This document shows, piece after piece, positions 7,202 through 14,918 of a stretch of DNA of 17,238 nucleotides; position 1 is the stretch's first letter, and the number at the start of each line of letters is the position of its first letter. Below the pieces are notes generated by a model. It ran no database searches, was not told the DNA's origin, and was given only the letters and a program-made list of their open reading frames with translations. A program made the translations under genes and the position numbers. The DNA is from CAXBCP01 sp963974055 (lineage in GTDB: Bacteria > Pseudomonadota > Alphaproteobacteria > MPNO01 > UBA830). The stretch spans positions 1-17,238 of the forward strand of contig CAXBCP010000056.1 in the NCBI GenBank assembly GCA_963974055.1. The letters run 5' to 3'.

Positions 7202-7591
7202 ATGTCCGCTCCGTCCTGGGAAGACATGATTGCGGCAGCGACCGCAAAGGGCATGCTCGCCAAGGAATTCTTTATCGTCTTTACCGAACCTGCCGGCAAT
7301 CTGGACAAGGTTCAGGAAGTCCGCGCCGAACATCTGAAATACCAGGTCGAGATCGAGCAGAAAGGCATCATGTTCGCAGCCGGGCCGCTGGCGGACGACG
7401 ATGGCGGTTGGGGCGGCAACGGGATGATCATTATCCGCGCTGAATCGCTCGAAGCCGCAACCCGGATCGCCGAGGCGGACCCCATGCATTCTTCCGGGGC
7501 CCGGAAATTCCGAATTCGCCCATGGCTGATGAACGAAGGCGGGTTCAACCTGCGGGTGACGTTTTCGGACGGCAGGCAAAGACTGGAATAA
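7202..7591 (+). CDS. YciI-like (YCII) domain protein
   Basis: A 129-aa soluble protein whose centre (residues ~20-112) matches the YCII ferredoxin-like fold: FFIVFTEPAG, EHLKYQVEIEQKG, FAAGPLADDDG, GMIIIRAESLEAATRIAEADP and RIRPW. Family members carry a putative His/Asp active pair, here His44 and Asp93. YCII domains occur in small enzymes of aromatic or halogenated-compound degradation and in unknown proteins, so no reaction is assigned. About 20 N-terminal residues (SWEDMIAAATAKGMLAK) extend beyond the usual domain. GGGAG lies about 9 nt before ATG 7202. The next gene, a molybdenum hydroxylase, begins 116 nt downstream with no visible terminator between, so the two may be co-transcribed. 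Confidence 0.82.
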   Translation: MSAPSWEDMIAAATAKGMLAKEFFIVFTEPAGNLDKVQEVRAEHLKYQVEIEQKGIMFAAGPLADDDGGWGGNGMIIIRAESLEAATRIAEADPMHSSGARKFRIRPWLMNEGGFNLRVTFSDGRQRLE

Positions 7592-7707
7592 GCACACGGC
7601 AGGTCGCCGGCGCCGCCGAACGGACAACATTGAAGCTGCAAACGCTGCGAGAACAGTGGCGGACGCATATTTCCGGAAACCTCCGGATATCAGGGAGCAC
7701 GAAAATC

Positions 7708-10089
7708 ATGGCGATGCCGCTCGAACGGGGAAGAATCGGCGACGAAGTTCTGCGCAAGGAAGACCGGAAACTCCTGCTCGGCAATGGCCGGTTTGTCGAC
7801 GACATCCACTATCCCCGCGAACTGCATGCAATATTTGTCCGGTCGCCCCATGCCCATGCGGAAATCGGCAGCATCGATATCTCTGCGGCGGCAGACATGC
7901 CCGGTGTCCACGCCGTCCTGACCGGGGCGGACATGCGTGCCGACGGGATCGGCGAAATTCCGTTTATGTGGGTCATGAACAACACCGACGGCTCGCCCAT
8001 GAACCAGCCCTCCCGCTGGGGCCTGGCCCGGGACCGGGTTCGCCATGTCGGCGAACCGGTCGCGGTCGTGATCGCCGCATCCGCGCATGCGGCAACAGAT
8101 GCCGCCGAGGCGGTGGTTGTCGATTACGCCCCCCTGCCCGCGGTGACGGATTCACGCAGCGCCCTGGCGGGCACCGCGCCGCAGCTTCACGCGGAAGCGC
8201 CTGGAAACCGGGTATACACCTGGGGGCGCGGCGATGCCGCCGCCGCCGATGCCGCAATCGCCTCGGCCGCCCACGTGGTCGAGCTTGAGCTGGTCAACAA
8301 CCGCATCGCCTGTGCGGCGATCGAGGCGCGGGCATGCCTCGCCGTGCATGACGCGGAAAACGATATGACCACCCTCTACGACGCCACCCAGGCGCCGCAT
8401 ATGATCCGCCGGTCGGTCACCGACGCGCTCGGTATCCCGCAGGCAAAGCTCCGCGTTATCGCCCCTGACGTCGGTGGCGGGTTCGGCACCAAGGGCAAAC
8501 ATTATCCGGAAGAAACCGTCGTCACCTGGGCAGCGCGGCGCCTGGGTCAACCCGTCCGCTGGATTTCCAGCCGGTCGGAAGCCTTCATGTCCGACACCCA
8601 GGCGCGCGACCATCTGACGACGGCGACGCTCGGCATCGATTCGGACGGTAAATTTGTCGGCCTGCGGGTGAACACGCTTGCGAATGTCGGTGCCTATATC
8701 TCGACATTCGGCGCCAGTATCCCGGGCGCCATATACTCGGCGCTGCTCGCCGGCGTATACCGGACACCTGCAGTTTACGTCGAAGTGACGACAGTCCTGA
8801 CCAATACCGTCCCGACCGATGCCTATCGCGGCGCCGGCCGTCCCGAAGCCTGTTTCGTCCTCGAACGGCTGGCCGATGAAGCCGCCCGGAAGATCGGGGT
8901 GGACCGCGTCGAAATCCGGCGCCGGAACCTGATCCCGGTTGACGCGATGCCCTACACAACGCCCGTGGGGCCTACCTATGACAGCGGCGATTTTCCCAAC
9001 ATCATGGAAAAGCTCCTGGCGGGCGCCGACTGGGACGGGTTCGCGGCGCGTCGCGCGGAAAGCGAAGCCCGTGGCAGACTGCGCGGTATCGGCCTTGCGA
9101 TGTACGTGGAATCGTCGGGCGTCGCGCCGTCGAAACTGGCCGGGATGCTGGGCGCACGGATCGGCTTTTTCGAAAGCGCGGAAATCCGGATCGACGCCGA
9201 AGGCGGCGTCCGGCTGCTCGCCGGCACCCACAACCACGGCCAGGGGCACGCCACGACATATGCACAGATCATCGCCAGCAGGCTCGGCCTGCCCTATGAC
9301 AGCGTCACCGTCATAGAAGGCGACACCGAGGCGGTACCGATGGGAACAGGCACATTCGGGTCGCGGTCGATTGCGGTCGGCGGATCGGCCATTGCGGTCG
9401 CCGCCGACAAGATCGTCGAGAAAGGACGCAAAATAGCCGCCCATCTGCTGGAGGCGGCGGAAGAGGACGTCAGTTTTGCCGACGGCGTTTACGCGATCGC
9501 CGGCACGGACCGCCAACTGACGATCACGGAGATCGCAACGGCGGCCAATCTCGGCCATGTCATGCCCGACGGCGTCGAGCCCGGCCTGAATGAAAGCGCG
9601 TTCTACGATCCGTCGAATTTCGCCTATTCGAACGGCGGCCACGTGGTTGAGATCGAGATCGATCCGGATACCGGCGTGCTCGAACTTCAGCGCTATCACG
9701 TCGTCGACGATATCGGCACAGTGATCAACCCGATGATCGTCCATGCCCAGGTGCATGGCGGACTCGCGCAGGGCATCGGCCAGGCAATGACGGAAAGCGC
9801 CGCTTACGATCCCGACAGCGGACAGATACTCGCCGGATCGTTCCTCGATTACGGGATGCCGCGCGCCGACGACTTGATCGGTTTCACGGGCGAACTCGAC
9901 GAATCCCAGCCCTGCACCCATAACCCGCTGGGCGCCAAGGGGTGCGGCGAATCCGGTTCGATCGGCTCCCCGGCCGCCCTGGTAAGCGCCGTGCTCGACG
10001 CACTGGGACCGCTCGGCGTTACCGACATAGAGATGCCGCTGACGCCTCTTCGGATTTGGGATGCCATCCGGAAGTCGGCGGCGCTGTGA
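7708..10089 (+). CDS. Molybdopterin-binding xanthine dehydrogenase/CoxL-family large subunit
   Basis: A 793-aa catalytic subunit of the molybdenum hydroxylase family (xanthine dehydrogenase, aldehyde oxidase, form II CoxL). These enzymes hydroxylate aldehydes, purines or other carbon centres with a molybdopterin-cytosine-dinucleotide cofactor. Visible motifs are the N-terminal RKEDRKLLLGNGRFVDD, GGGFGTK (256-262), AYRGAGRPEA (372-381), GQGHATTYAQI (511-521) and GAKGCGESG with catalytic Glu748. The active-site loop is AYRGAGR, not the AYRCSFR of true (form I) CO dehydrogenase, so CO oxidation is unlikely. ATG 7708 follows AGGGAG; upstream in-frame codons overlap the YCII gene and lack family similarity. 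The usual FeS (small) and FAD (medium) subunit genes are absent on both sides, and no FeS domain is fused. Substrate unknown. Confidence 0.92.
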   Translation: MAMPLERGRIGDEVLRKEDRKLLLGNGRFVDDIHYPRELHAIFVRSPHAHAEIGSIDISAAADMPGVHAVLTGADMRADGIGEIPFMWVMNNTDGSPMNQPSRWGLARDRVRHVGEPVAVVIAASAHAATDAAEAVVVDYAPLPAVTDSRSALAGTAPQLHAEAPGNRVYTWGRGDAAAADAAIASAAHVVELELVNNRIACAAIEARACLAVHDAENDMTTLYDATQAPHMIRRSVTDALGIPQAKLRVIAPDVGGGFGTKGKHYPEETVVTWAARRLGQPVRWISSRSEAFMSDTQARDHLTTATLGIDSDGKFVGLRVNTLANVGAYISTFGASIPGAIYSALLAGVYRTPAVYVEVTTVLTNTVPTDAYRGAGRPEACFVLERLADEAARKIGVDRVEIRRRNLIPVDAMPYTTPVGPTYDSGDFPNIMEKLLAGADWDGFAARRAESEARGRLRGIGLAMYVESSGVAPSKLAGMLGARIGFFESAEIRIDAEGGVRLLAGTHNHGQGHATTYAQIIASRLGLPYDSVTVIEGDTEAVPMGTGTFGSRSIAVGGSAIAVAADKIVEKGRKIAAHLLEAAEEDVSFADGVYAIAGTDRQLTITEIATAANLGHVMPDGVEPGLNESAFYDPSNFAYSNGGHVVEIEIDPDTGVLELQRYHVVDDIGTVINPMIVHAQVHGGLAQGIGQAMTESAAYDPDSGQILAGSFLDYGMPRADDLIGFTGELDESQPCTHNPLGAKGCGESGSIGSPAALVSAVLDALGPLGVTDIEMPLTPLRIWDAIRKSAAL

Positions 10090-10240
10090 AGGAAGGCGAC
10101 GTTTTCGATATCGGCGGTTTCGCCGCACCTGGGCGCCTCCCGAACCGGGTATCAAGAGATTAAACGTCCGTTAATTCGTGCGCTCCCCGCAATGGTGCAA
10201 TGCAATAAATAATCTAGATTTCTTCGTATTTTTAACTACT

Positions 10241-10246
10241 TATAAG
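10241..10246 (+). promoter_or_regulatory. Possible -10 box upstream of the 71-aa protein gene
   Basis: TATAAG sits in a markedly AT-rich patch (10201-10250) that contrasts with the GC-rich surroundings, 46 nt before a start codon. No convincing -35 hexamer is visible at the standard distance. A TGCAATGCAA direct repeat lies just upstream (about 10196-10205). Confidence 0.35.
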
Positions 10247-10291
10247 ATATCGCATCGCATCATGCGGGCAACGCTTTCTGGAGTAAAAAAT

Positions 10292-10507
10292 ATGACCCCC
10301 CATGCAACCACCCCAAGCCTCGACCTGTCAGGCTTCAACTACGGCAACACAGACGTGATCGCCGTGCGCCGGTCGGCTGAACTCGCGCGCGCCGAATATC
10401 TGTCGGCTATCGCGAAGAAAGCCGGTCTTCGTATCGCTGCCTTCCATCGTTCGGCCGGAAACCTGTTCAACTTCACGCAACGTCAGAACCAGGCAATCCG
10501 ACTTTAA
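10292..10507 (+). CDS. Small hypothetical protein, 71 aa
   Basis: I do not recognise this family. The product is basic (AVRRSAELARAEYLSAIAKKAGLRIAAFHRS), with a predicted amphipathic helix from about residue 25 to 55, no signal peptide and no membrane segment. The start is supported by GGAG 8 nt before ATG 10292, and a long perfect terminator follows 17 nt after the stop, so the gene looks real despite its size. Short Arg-rich helical proteins of this kind (for example the DUF1127/YjiS group) are common in alphaproteobacteria and are often stress-linked RNA- or envelope-related proteins, but the DUF1127 consensus is not clearly present. It lies just upstream of a cold-shock gene but in a separate transcription unit. 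Confidence 0.7.
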   Translation: MTPHATTPSLDLSGFNYGNTDVIAVRRSAELARAEYLSAIAKKAGLRIAAFHRSAGNLFNFTQRQNQAIRL

Positions 10508-10524
10508 AGGCCGGCATCCAACCG

Positions 10525-10556
10525 AAAAAACGCCCCGTTTAACCGGGGCGTTTTTT
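10525..10556 (+). terminator. Rho-independent terminator after the 71-aa gene
   Basis: A perfect 13-bp stem, AAAAAACGCCCCG against CGGGGCGTTTTTT, with a 6-nt TTTAAC loop. The A and T runs make it potentially active on both strands, although no minus-strand gene ends here. Confidence 0.95.
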
Positions 10557-10766
10557 ATGGGCGCCGTCCCCGGCCACCCCGGCGGTTAACATATTCCTTG
10601 TCTTTGTCCCGCCATCTGGTCACATTGCCGCCATCAGATTTTCGAGGATCTGGCGTAGCCTGCCTGTCAAACGACACAGGGCATCAATACTCCAAGCTAT
10701 TCGGGAAATTGAAACCCACCCGCGCGCGGCGGGGGTGCCCTGTTACACGTTTATAAGGAAATACCA
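10557..10766 (+). other. cspA leader region
   Basis: This 210-nt gap holds no gene. It lies between a terminator and the cold-shock gene, and part of it probably forms the long 5' leader typical of cspA-type mRNAs, which refold with temperature. A GC-rich patch near 10720-10738 (CACCC, then GGGTG after a GCGCG stretch) can form a hairpin just upstream of the ribosome site AAGGAAA. No clear promoter hexamers were found. Confidence 0.4.
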
Positions 10767-10976
10767 ATGGCTACAGGAACCGTGAAATGGTTCAACCCGA
10801 CAAAGGGTTTTGGATTCATCGAGCCGGAAGACGGCGGCGCAGACGTATTCGTTCACATTTCGGCCGTTGAGCGCGCCGGAATGTCGTCGCTGAACGAAGG
10901 ACAGAAAATCAACTTCGAGGTGCAGCCCGGCAGAGACGGCAAGAAATCCGCCGAAAACCTGTCCGCGGCAGACTGA
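10767..10976 (+). CDS. cspA: CspA-family cold-shock protein
   Basis: A 69-aa single cold-shock domain (OB-fold) protein that binds single-stranded RNA and DNA and acts as an RNA chaperone. RNP1 is KGFGFI (residues 13-18) and RNP2 is VFVHIS (27-32); MATGTVKWFNPTKGFGFIEP is the canonical N-terminus. Length and motifs match the family, including GQKINFEVQPGRDGKKSAENL at the end. The ribosome site AAGGAAA lies about 7 nt before the ATG. It is preceded by a long leader and followed by a 13-bp hairpin, so it probably makes a short stable transcript. Whether it is cold-induced or constitutive cannot be read from the sequence; alphaproteobacteria often carry several paralogues. Confidence 0.96.
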   Translation: MATGTVKWFNPTKGFGFIEPEDGGADVFVHISAVERAGMSSLNEGQKINFEVQPGRDGKKSAENLSAAD

Positions 10977-10992
10977 TACCGAGCGAATGCTA

Positions 10993-11022
10993 TCGAAGGC
11001 CTGCATTTCTGCAGGCCTTCGA
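10993..11022. repeat. Perfect 13-bp hairpin after cspA
   Basis: TCGAAGGCCTGCA and TGCAGGCCTTCGA are exact inverted complements around a TTTC loop, starting 16 nt after the cspA stop. There is no T-run afterwards (AAACCGCC follows), so it is not a standard intrinsic terminator. It may act as a 3' stabilising or attenuating hairpin between cspA and the 65-aa gene, which begins 33 nt later. Confidence 0.75.
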
Positions 11023-11055
11023 AACCGCCTAACACTGACGACCGATTGGAAGCCC

Positions 11056-11253
11056 ATGGCCCGAAAAACAAATTATGGCTTTGAGAGACGCGAACGCGAG
11101 AAAGCCCGCGCGGCAAAGAAAGCCGAACGCCAACGCCTGAAACAGGAAAAATCAGACGACCGCCAGGATGAAACCGGCGAACAAAGTCCTTCAGACGGAA
11201 CGACGTCCCTCCCGGAAGACCAGCCGACCTCTGACAAACCCGGAGAAAGCTGA
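11056..11253 (+). CDS. Small conserved-type charged protein, 65 aa
   Basis: The N-terminal half is extremely basic and helical (NYGFERREREKARAAKKAER), and the C-terminal half is acidic, Ser/Thr/Pro-rich and probably disordered. I have a general memory of short proteins beginning with the MARKTNYGFE-type motif in many alphaproteobacteria, always without known function; this is recollection, not a search. GGAAG lies 3-4 nt before ATG 11056, a tight spacing. The gene follows cspA by 79 nt across a non-terminating hairpin, so it may be co-transcribed with it, and it ends at a bidirectional terminator. An RNA- or ribosome-associated role would suit the charge and the neighbour, but is unproven. 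Confidence 0.68.
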   Translation: MARKTNYGFERREREKARAAKKAERQRLKQEKSDDRQDETGEQSPSDGTTSLPEDQPTSDKPGES

Positions 11254-11293
11254 ACCGCCGACGACGTCAATTCCGCTTGAATTGGTCAAAAAC

Positions 11294-11318
11294 AGCTCCT
11301 GTATCAGGGGCTTTTTTT
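11294..11318. terminator. Bidirectional terminator between convergent genes
   Basis: AGCTCCTG and CAGGGGCT form an 8-bp stem (one G-T pair) with a TAT loop. T7 follows on the plus strand, and TGTTTTT follows on the minus strand. It serves the 65-aa gene on one side and the HlyD/ABC operon on the other, 41 nt past the operon's last stop codon. Confidence 0.85.
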
Positions 11319-11358
11319 GCGCCCCGAACGTACCGGACTCCTGCCGGCGATGCCGGGT

Positions 11359-12723
11359 CTATCGCTCGCTCAGCGCGACATCCAGAGACTGGAAGACCGG
11401 CCGCAGCAGATACCGCAGCACCGTCCGTGTGCCGGTATTGATATCGATTTCCGTCACCATGCCCGGAAGGATACGGTTGGCTTTCGAACTTTCGCCGACA
11501 AAGGTGCTCTCGAGCCGGACTTCGGCCTTGTAGTAGACCTCGTTTTCGCGGTCCTTGAATGTCGATGCGGAAATCTTCGTTACGGTCCCCTCGATGGAAC
11601 CGAACCGCGCGAAGTCGAACGTCGTGACCTTGACGGTCGCCTTGTGGCCCACCGCGATATGACCGATATCGACCGGCGAAATCCGGGCCTCGACGACCAG
11701 CTCGCGGTCGATCGGCACGATCTCCGTAACGAGGCCGCCCGGCGGAATAACGCCGCCCAAAGTATTTGTGGTCAACCCTTTCACAATCCCGTGCACCGGC
11801 GCGAGAATATCCAGCCGCGTCACCCTGTCCTTCAGGCGACGCGCGGTTTCGCGCACGCTTGCGAGATCCGCCGCAACGCGGCCGGTCTCTTCGAGGGCTT
11901 CGTTCCTGCGCTGCGACTGAAGCTGGGCTATCTTGCTCCCCGCCTCGTCGATCGCGCTTTCCGCGCTGATGATCTTGCCGCGAATTTCAGCAAGCTCGCC
12001 GACGGCCGTCTGATACTGTTCCAGCGTCTGAAGAAAAACGAGCTTCGATACCAGGCCTTTCGCCGCCAGTCGTTCGCGCATTTCCTTTTGCGTGCCCAGT
12101 ATCCGTATCCGGTCGGACAGCTTGCGGACCTGGCTGTCCAGAACATCGAGTTCCGACCGCCTTTGCCGGGCCTGCGCTTCGAGGACGCTTGCTTCCTGAT
12201 CCAGCGCATCTATCTGCTGGCGCAAAATGGCGCGTTCGCCGTCCACCAGCTTGGAAAACCGTTCCGGTGCCGCCGAAAAGTCGGGGGCGCGGCCCTCGGC
12301 GAAGGCCAGCAGCCTTTCGCGGCGAATTTCCAGCGATGCCGCCCGCGCTTCGGTTTCTTCGAGCTGCGCCCGCGCCGCCGTGGGGTTCATCCGGACGAGC
12401 GTATCGCCAGCGTTCACGATATCGCCCTCCTTGACGAATATCTGCTGGATAATGCCGCCTTCCAGATGCTGGATGGCGAGAACAGACCCCGTCGGTACAA
12501 CTTCGCCGGACGCCTTGGTCGTTTCCTTGAGTTCCGTAACCGCGGCCCAGCCGATGAAGCCGAAAACCGACAGCGACAGCAGGAACAGCAGCACCCGCAC
12601 CAGCCGTGGCGGCCCGACCTCTTCGAGGATCGCCGACTGCGACAGGTGGCGCATCTGGCGCGTATCCTGGCCGGCGCGCCAGCCCGGATCCGCTCCACCC
12701 TTGCCGGGCGCGGCGGCGCTCAT
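11359..12723 (-). CDS. HlyD-family type I secretion periplasmic adaptor
   Basis: A 454-aa membrane fusion protein that links inner-membrane ABC exporters to an outer-membrane TolC-like channel. It has a ~40-residue cytoplasmic N-terminus, one membrane helix (about 41-63, LVRVLLFLLSLSVFGFIGWA), and the first lipoyl half-motif at 73-115 (GEVVPTGSVLAIQHLEGGII, VKEGDIVNAGDTLVRMNP). A long coiled coil rich in Glu, Arg and Gln (about 115-290) follows, then the second lipoyl half (IVKGLTTNTLGGVIPPGG), a beta-barrel domain and the typical C-terminal YLLRPVFQSLDVALSER. Its start overlaps the upstream ABC gene stop by ATGA. It is the last gene of the operon. No TolC gene is visible in the window, so the outer-membrane partner must be encoded elsewhere. 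Confidence 0.94.
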   Translation of the reverse strand: MSAAAPGKGGADPGWRAGQDTRQMRHLSQSAILEEVGPPRLVRVLLFLLSLSVFGFIGWAAVTELKETTKASGEVVPTGSVLAIQHLEGGIIQQIFVKEGDIVNAGDTLVRMNPTAARAQLEETEARAASLEIRRERLLAFAEGRAPDFSAAPERFSKLVDGERAILRQQIDALDQEASVLEAQARQRRSELDVLDSQVRKLSDRIRILGTQKEMRERLAAKGLVSKLVFLQTLEQYQTAVGELAEIRGKIISAESAIDEAGSKIAQLQSQRRNEALEETGRVAADLASVRETARRLKDRVTRLDILAPVHGIVKGLTTNTLGGVIPPGGLVTEIVPIDRELVVEARISPVDIGHIAVGHKATVKVTTFDFARFGSIEGTVTKISASTFKDRENEVYYKAEVRLESTFVGESSKANRILPGMVTEIDINTGTRTVLRYLLRPVFQSLDVALSER

Positions 12724-14918
12724 ACGCTGCCTCCCTGCATCTGGCTCAATGCTTCTTCCGGGTCGCCGTTAAACTGGAGACGTCCGGCATTGAGAACGAT
12801 CAGCCGGTCGGCAACCCGCATATGGCTCGGACGATGGGTAATGATCAGGATCGTGCAGGAGCCCCGAAGAGACTTGACCGCCTCCAGGAAAGCATTGTCG
12901 CCGCGCTCGTCGAGCATCTGGCCGGGTTCGTCGAATATCAGAATCGGCGGCTTCCGCAGCAGCGCCCGCGCAATCGCCAGCTTCTGCTTGAACCCCTCGG
13001 GAAGCTCGCTGACGACCCGTTCGGTCAGCCGCGTCTCATAGCCGTCGGGCAGCTTCATGATCGCATAGTCGATATCCGCCGCCTTGGCGGCCTCCACCAG
13101 GTCATCGTCCGTCGCATACGGGACCGAAAGCCGCAGGTTCTGCGCAACCGTGCCGTAGAGCATCTCGCTGTTCTGCGGCACGAGCCCGATATTCTGACGG
13201 ATGTCGATCGCGTCGATCTGACGGATATCGACCCCGTCGAGCAGTACCGAGCCCATCTGCGGTTTGTAGAGCCCGCTGGCCAGGTTTGCGACCGTCGTTT
13301 TGCCGGCGCCGTTCGGGCCCGTCACCGCAACGACTTCGCCGGGCGCGCATTCGAACGTAACGCCGTTCAGCGCCGGGTCCGCATCGGGCGCGTGCCGGTA
13401 GCCGACCCCCATGAAGGTGATGCGTCCTTTGATCGTCCGCTTGGGGGGAACCCGGCCGGATACCCGTTCCGGCGGTATCCGCATCAGGTGGTTGATCTGG
13501 CGCAGGGACGAGCGAATTTGCGTTGCCCGGTTCAGCAGCATGATGACCGACTGGAACGGCCCCAGAACGCGCCAGCCCAGCGCCATGCTGGCAACCAGCG
13601 CGCCGATGGACAGTCCGTTATGCATCACCAGATCGGCACCGAAGCCGACAACAGCGATTCCGGCCCCCAACATGATGATGCGTCCCAGGGTCTGGACCAG
13701 GTTGTTCAGCATCGCGATCCGGAAATCGCTCATCGCCGATGCGGCTGACAGCGCCCGGAAACGGTCGATCCAGACTTTTTCGGCGCCGGCGAACTTGATC
13801 GCCCGCATTCCCGATACCGCCTCGATCAGAAACCGCTGCTGGCGGGTCTTGCTGCCGCCCGAATTGGAGAAAGTCCGCTTGATGAAGGGCGAGACCGCCA
13901 TCGCCATCAGCATCAACAATGCGGCGGCCGTAATCGGCACCATCACCAGCCAGCCGGACAGCAATGCGATGACCGCCAGCGAAAGCAGGACGAACGGCAG
14001 GTCGATAATGGTCTCGCCGAGAGGACCGGCAAAAAATTCGCGAATGGTCTCGAACTCCTGCAGATGGGATATCTGCGCGCCGAGCGGTTCGTTCTCGCTC
14101 ATCGGTATCGGCAGCATCAGAACCTGGCGGAATCCCGCCGTGCCGATCATGTAGTCGATCCGGCCCGCCGCATGCGCCATCACCTGGGACCGCAAGCGGC
14201 GGAACAGCCACTCGGCGCCGATCGCTATTCCGACGCCGGAGACCAGATACAGCAACTGCTCGACGGACGCCGACGGGATCACCGTGTCATAGATCGCCAT
14301 CATGAAAAGCGGCATCGCGAGGCTCAGCAGGTTGATCATCAGCGTCGCGACGAGAACATGCCCGACGAGCTTGCGGAAACGAACCGACAGCTCCGCAACC
14401 CATGTGCTGTTGTCACGCTGAACGGCGGCGCCGCTCACGGAACGGATCACATACGCCGTGCCGCGAATGCCCCGGCAGCGGGTTGTCCGGGTCGAACGCG
14501 TAAAACCGTCGTAGACTTTGTAGGTATCTTCGGCCTCGTCGCGCTCTATGACGATCCTGACGGGCCCCTTGTCCGGCACAAACAGGCAGGGCAGCAATGC
14601 CGGATTCAGCTGGTCCTGGCGGATACGAACCGGGACGGTCGTCAGGTTCAGATTGGCCAGGGTCTCGCGAAAATCGTCGGTGTCTATGTTGTCGATAAAA
14701 TGCGGGACGGCCTCGGAGAGATGGCGCGGACGGCCGCTCCACTGGAGAGCCTCCAGCAGCGGCACGATGCACGCGGCGTGTTCCGACAGGGCCTGCCTGC
14801 CGAACTGCCGGAAATTCCGGAGCACCCGCAATCCCTGTTCCAGTTCGAACGCCCGCCCCGGCGCTTCCGCCGGTTCGGCACCGGCGGCGCCGGCGGAAAG
14901 GGTTTGCGCCGCGCTCAT
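12720..14918 (-). CDS. Type I secretion ABC transporter with N-terminal C39-like domain (second exporter subunit)
   Basis: A 732-aa fused membrane/ATPase exporter half. Residues ~25-150 resemble the C39-like domain of RTX exporters, with no recognisable catalytic Cys/His pair, so it probably docks cargo rather than cleaving it. About six membrane helices span residues 165-440. The ATPase domain has Walker A GPNGAGKT (534-541), Walker B ILIFDEP with Glu664 and H-loop His695. The signature reads LPEGFKQK (639-646), with Glu in place of the first Gly of LSGGQ, which is a marked deviation. It overlaps the first ABC gene upstream and the HlyD gene downstream by 4 nt each. The pairing suggests a heterodimer with the first subunit. 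It could instead be a homodimeric exporter beside a second one, but tight coupling of the two genes favours a heterodimer. Confidence 0.9.
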   Translation of the reverse strand: MSAAQTLSAGAAGAEPAEAPGRAFELEQGLRVLRNFRQFGRQALSEHAACIVPLLEALQWSGRPRHLSEAVPHFIDNIDTDDFRETLANLNLTTVPVRIRQDQLNPALLPCLFVPDKGPVRIVIERDEAEDTYKVYDGFTRSTRTTRCRGIRGTAYVIRSVSGAAVQRDNSTWVAELSVRFRKLVGHVLVATLMINLLSLAMPLFMMAIYDTVIPSASVEQLLYLVSGVGIAIGAEWLFRRLRSQVMAHAAGRIDYMIGTAGFRQVLMLPIPMSENEPLGAQISHLQEFETIREFFAGPLGETIIDLPFVLLSLAVIALLSGWLVMVPITAAALLMLMAMAVSPFIKRTFSNSGGSKTRQQRFLIEAVSGMRAIKFAGAEKVWIDRFRALSAASAMSDFRIAMLNNLVQTLGRIIMLGAGIAVVGFGADLVMHNGLSIGALVASMALGWRVLGPFQSVIMLLNRATQIRSSLRQINHLMRIPPERVSGRVPPKRTIKGRITFMGVGYRHAPDADPALNGVTFECAPGEVVAVTGPNGAGKTTVANLASGLYKPQMGSVLLDGVDIRQIDAIDIRQNIGLVPQNSEMLYGTVAQNLRLSVPYATDDDLVEAAKAADIDYAIMKLPDGYETRLTERVVSELPEGFKQKLAIARALLRKPPILIFDEPGQMLDERGDNAFLEAVKSLRGSCTILIITHRPSHMRVADRLIVLNAGRLQFNGDPEEALSQMQGGSV

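Noticed and set aside
5836..7308. A 490-codon minus-strand frame spanning the amidase end, AsmA-like and YCII genes
   Set aside because: It crosses a promoter and a terminator of the plus strand and lacks any family similarity.
8821..8850. Hydroxylase as aerobic CO dehydrogenase
   Set aside because: The active-site loop is AYRGAGR rather than AYRCSFR, and the CoxS and CoxM genes are missing.
8152..10155. A 667-codon open frame antisense to the molybdenum hydroxylase gene
   Set aside because: It mirrors a strongly supported family gene, is explained by GC-rich third positions, and its product has Arg/His/Gly-rich low-information composition.
11317..13041. A 574-codon plus-strand frame over the HlyD gene
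   Set aside because: Antisense to the adaptor coding sequence and composed of Arg/Pro/Gln-rich sequence without domains.
14450..14850. Active C39 peptidase domain in the second ABC subunit
   Set aside because: The N-terminal domain aligns in position, but no catalytic Cys-His-Asp arrangement is visible; a cargo-docking C39-like domain is the better call.
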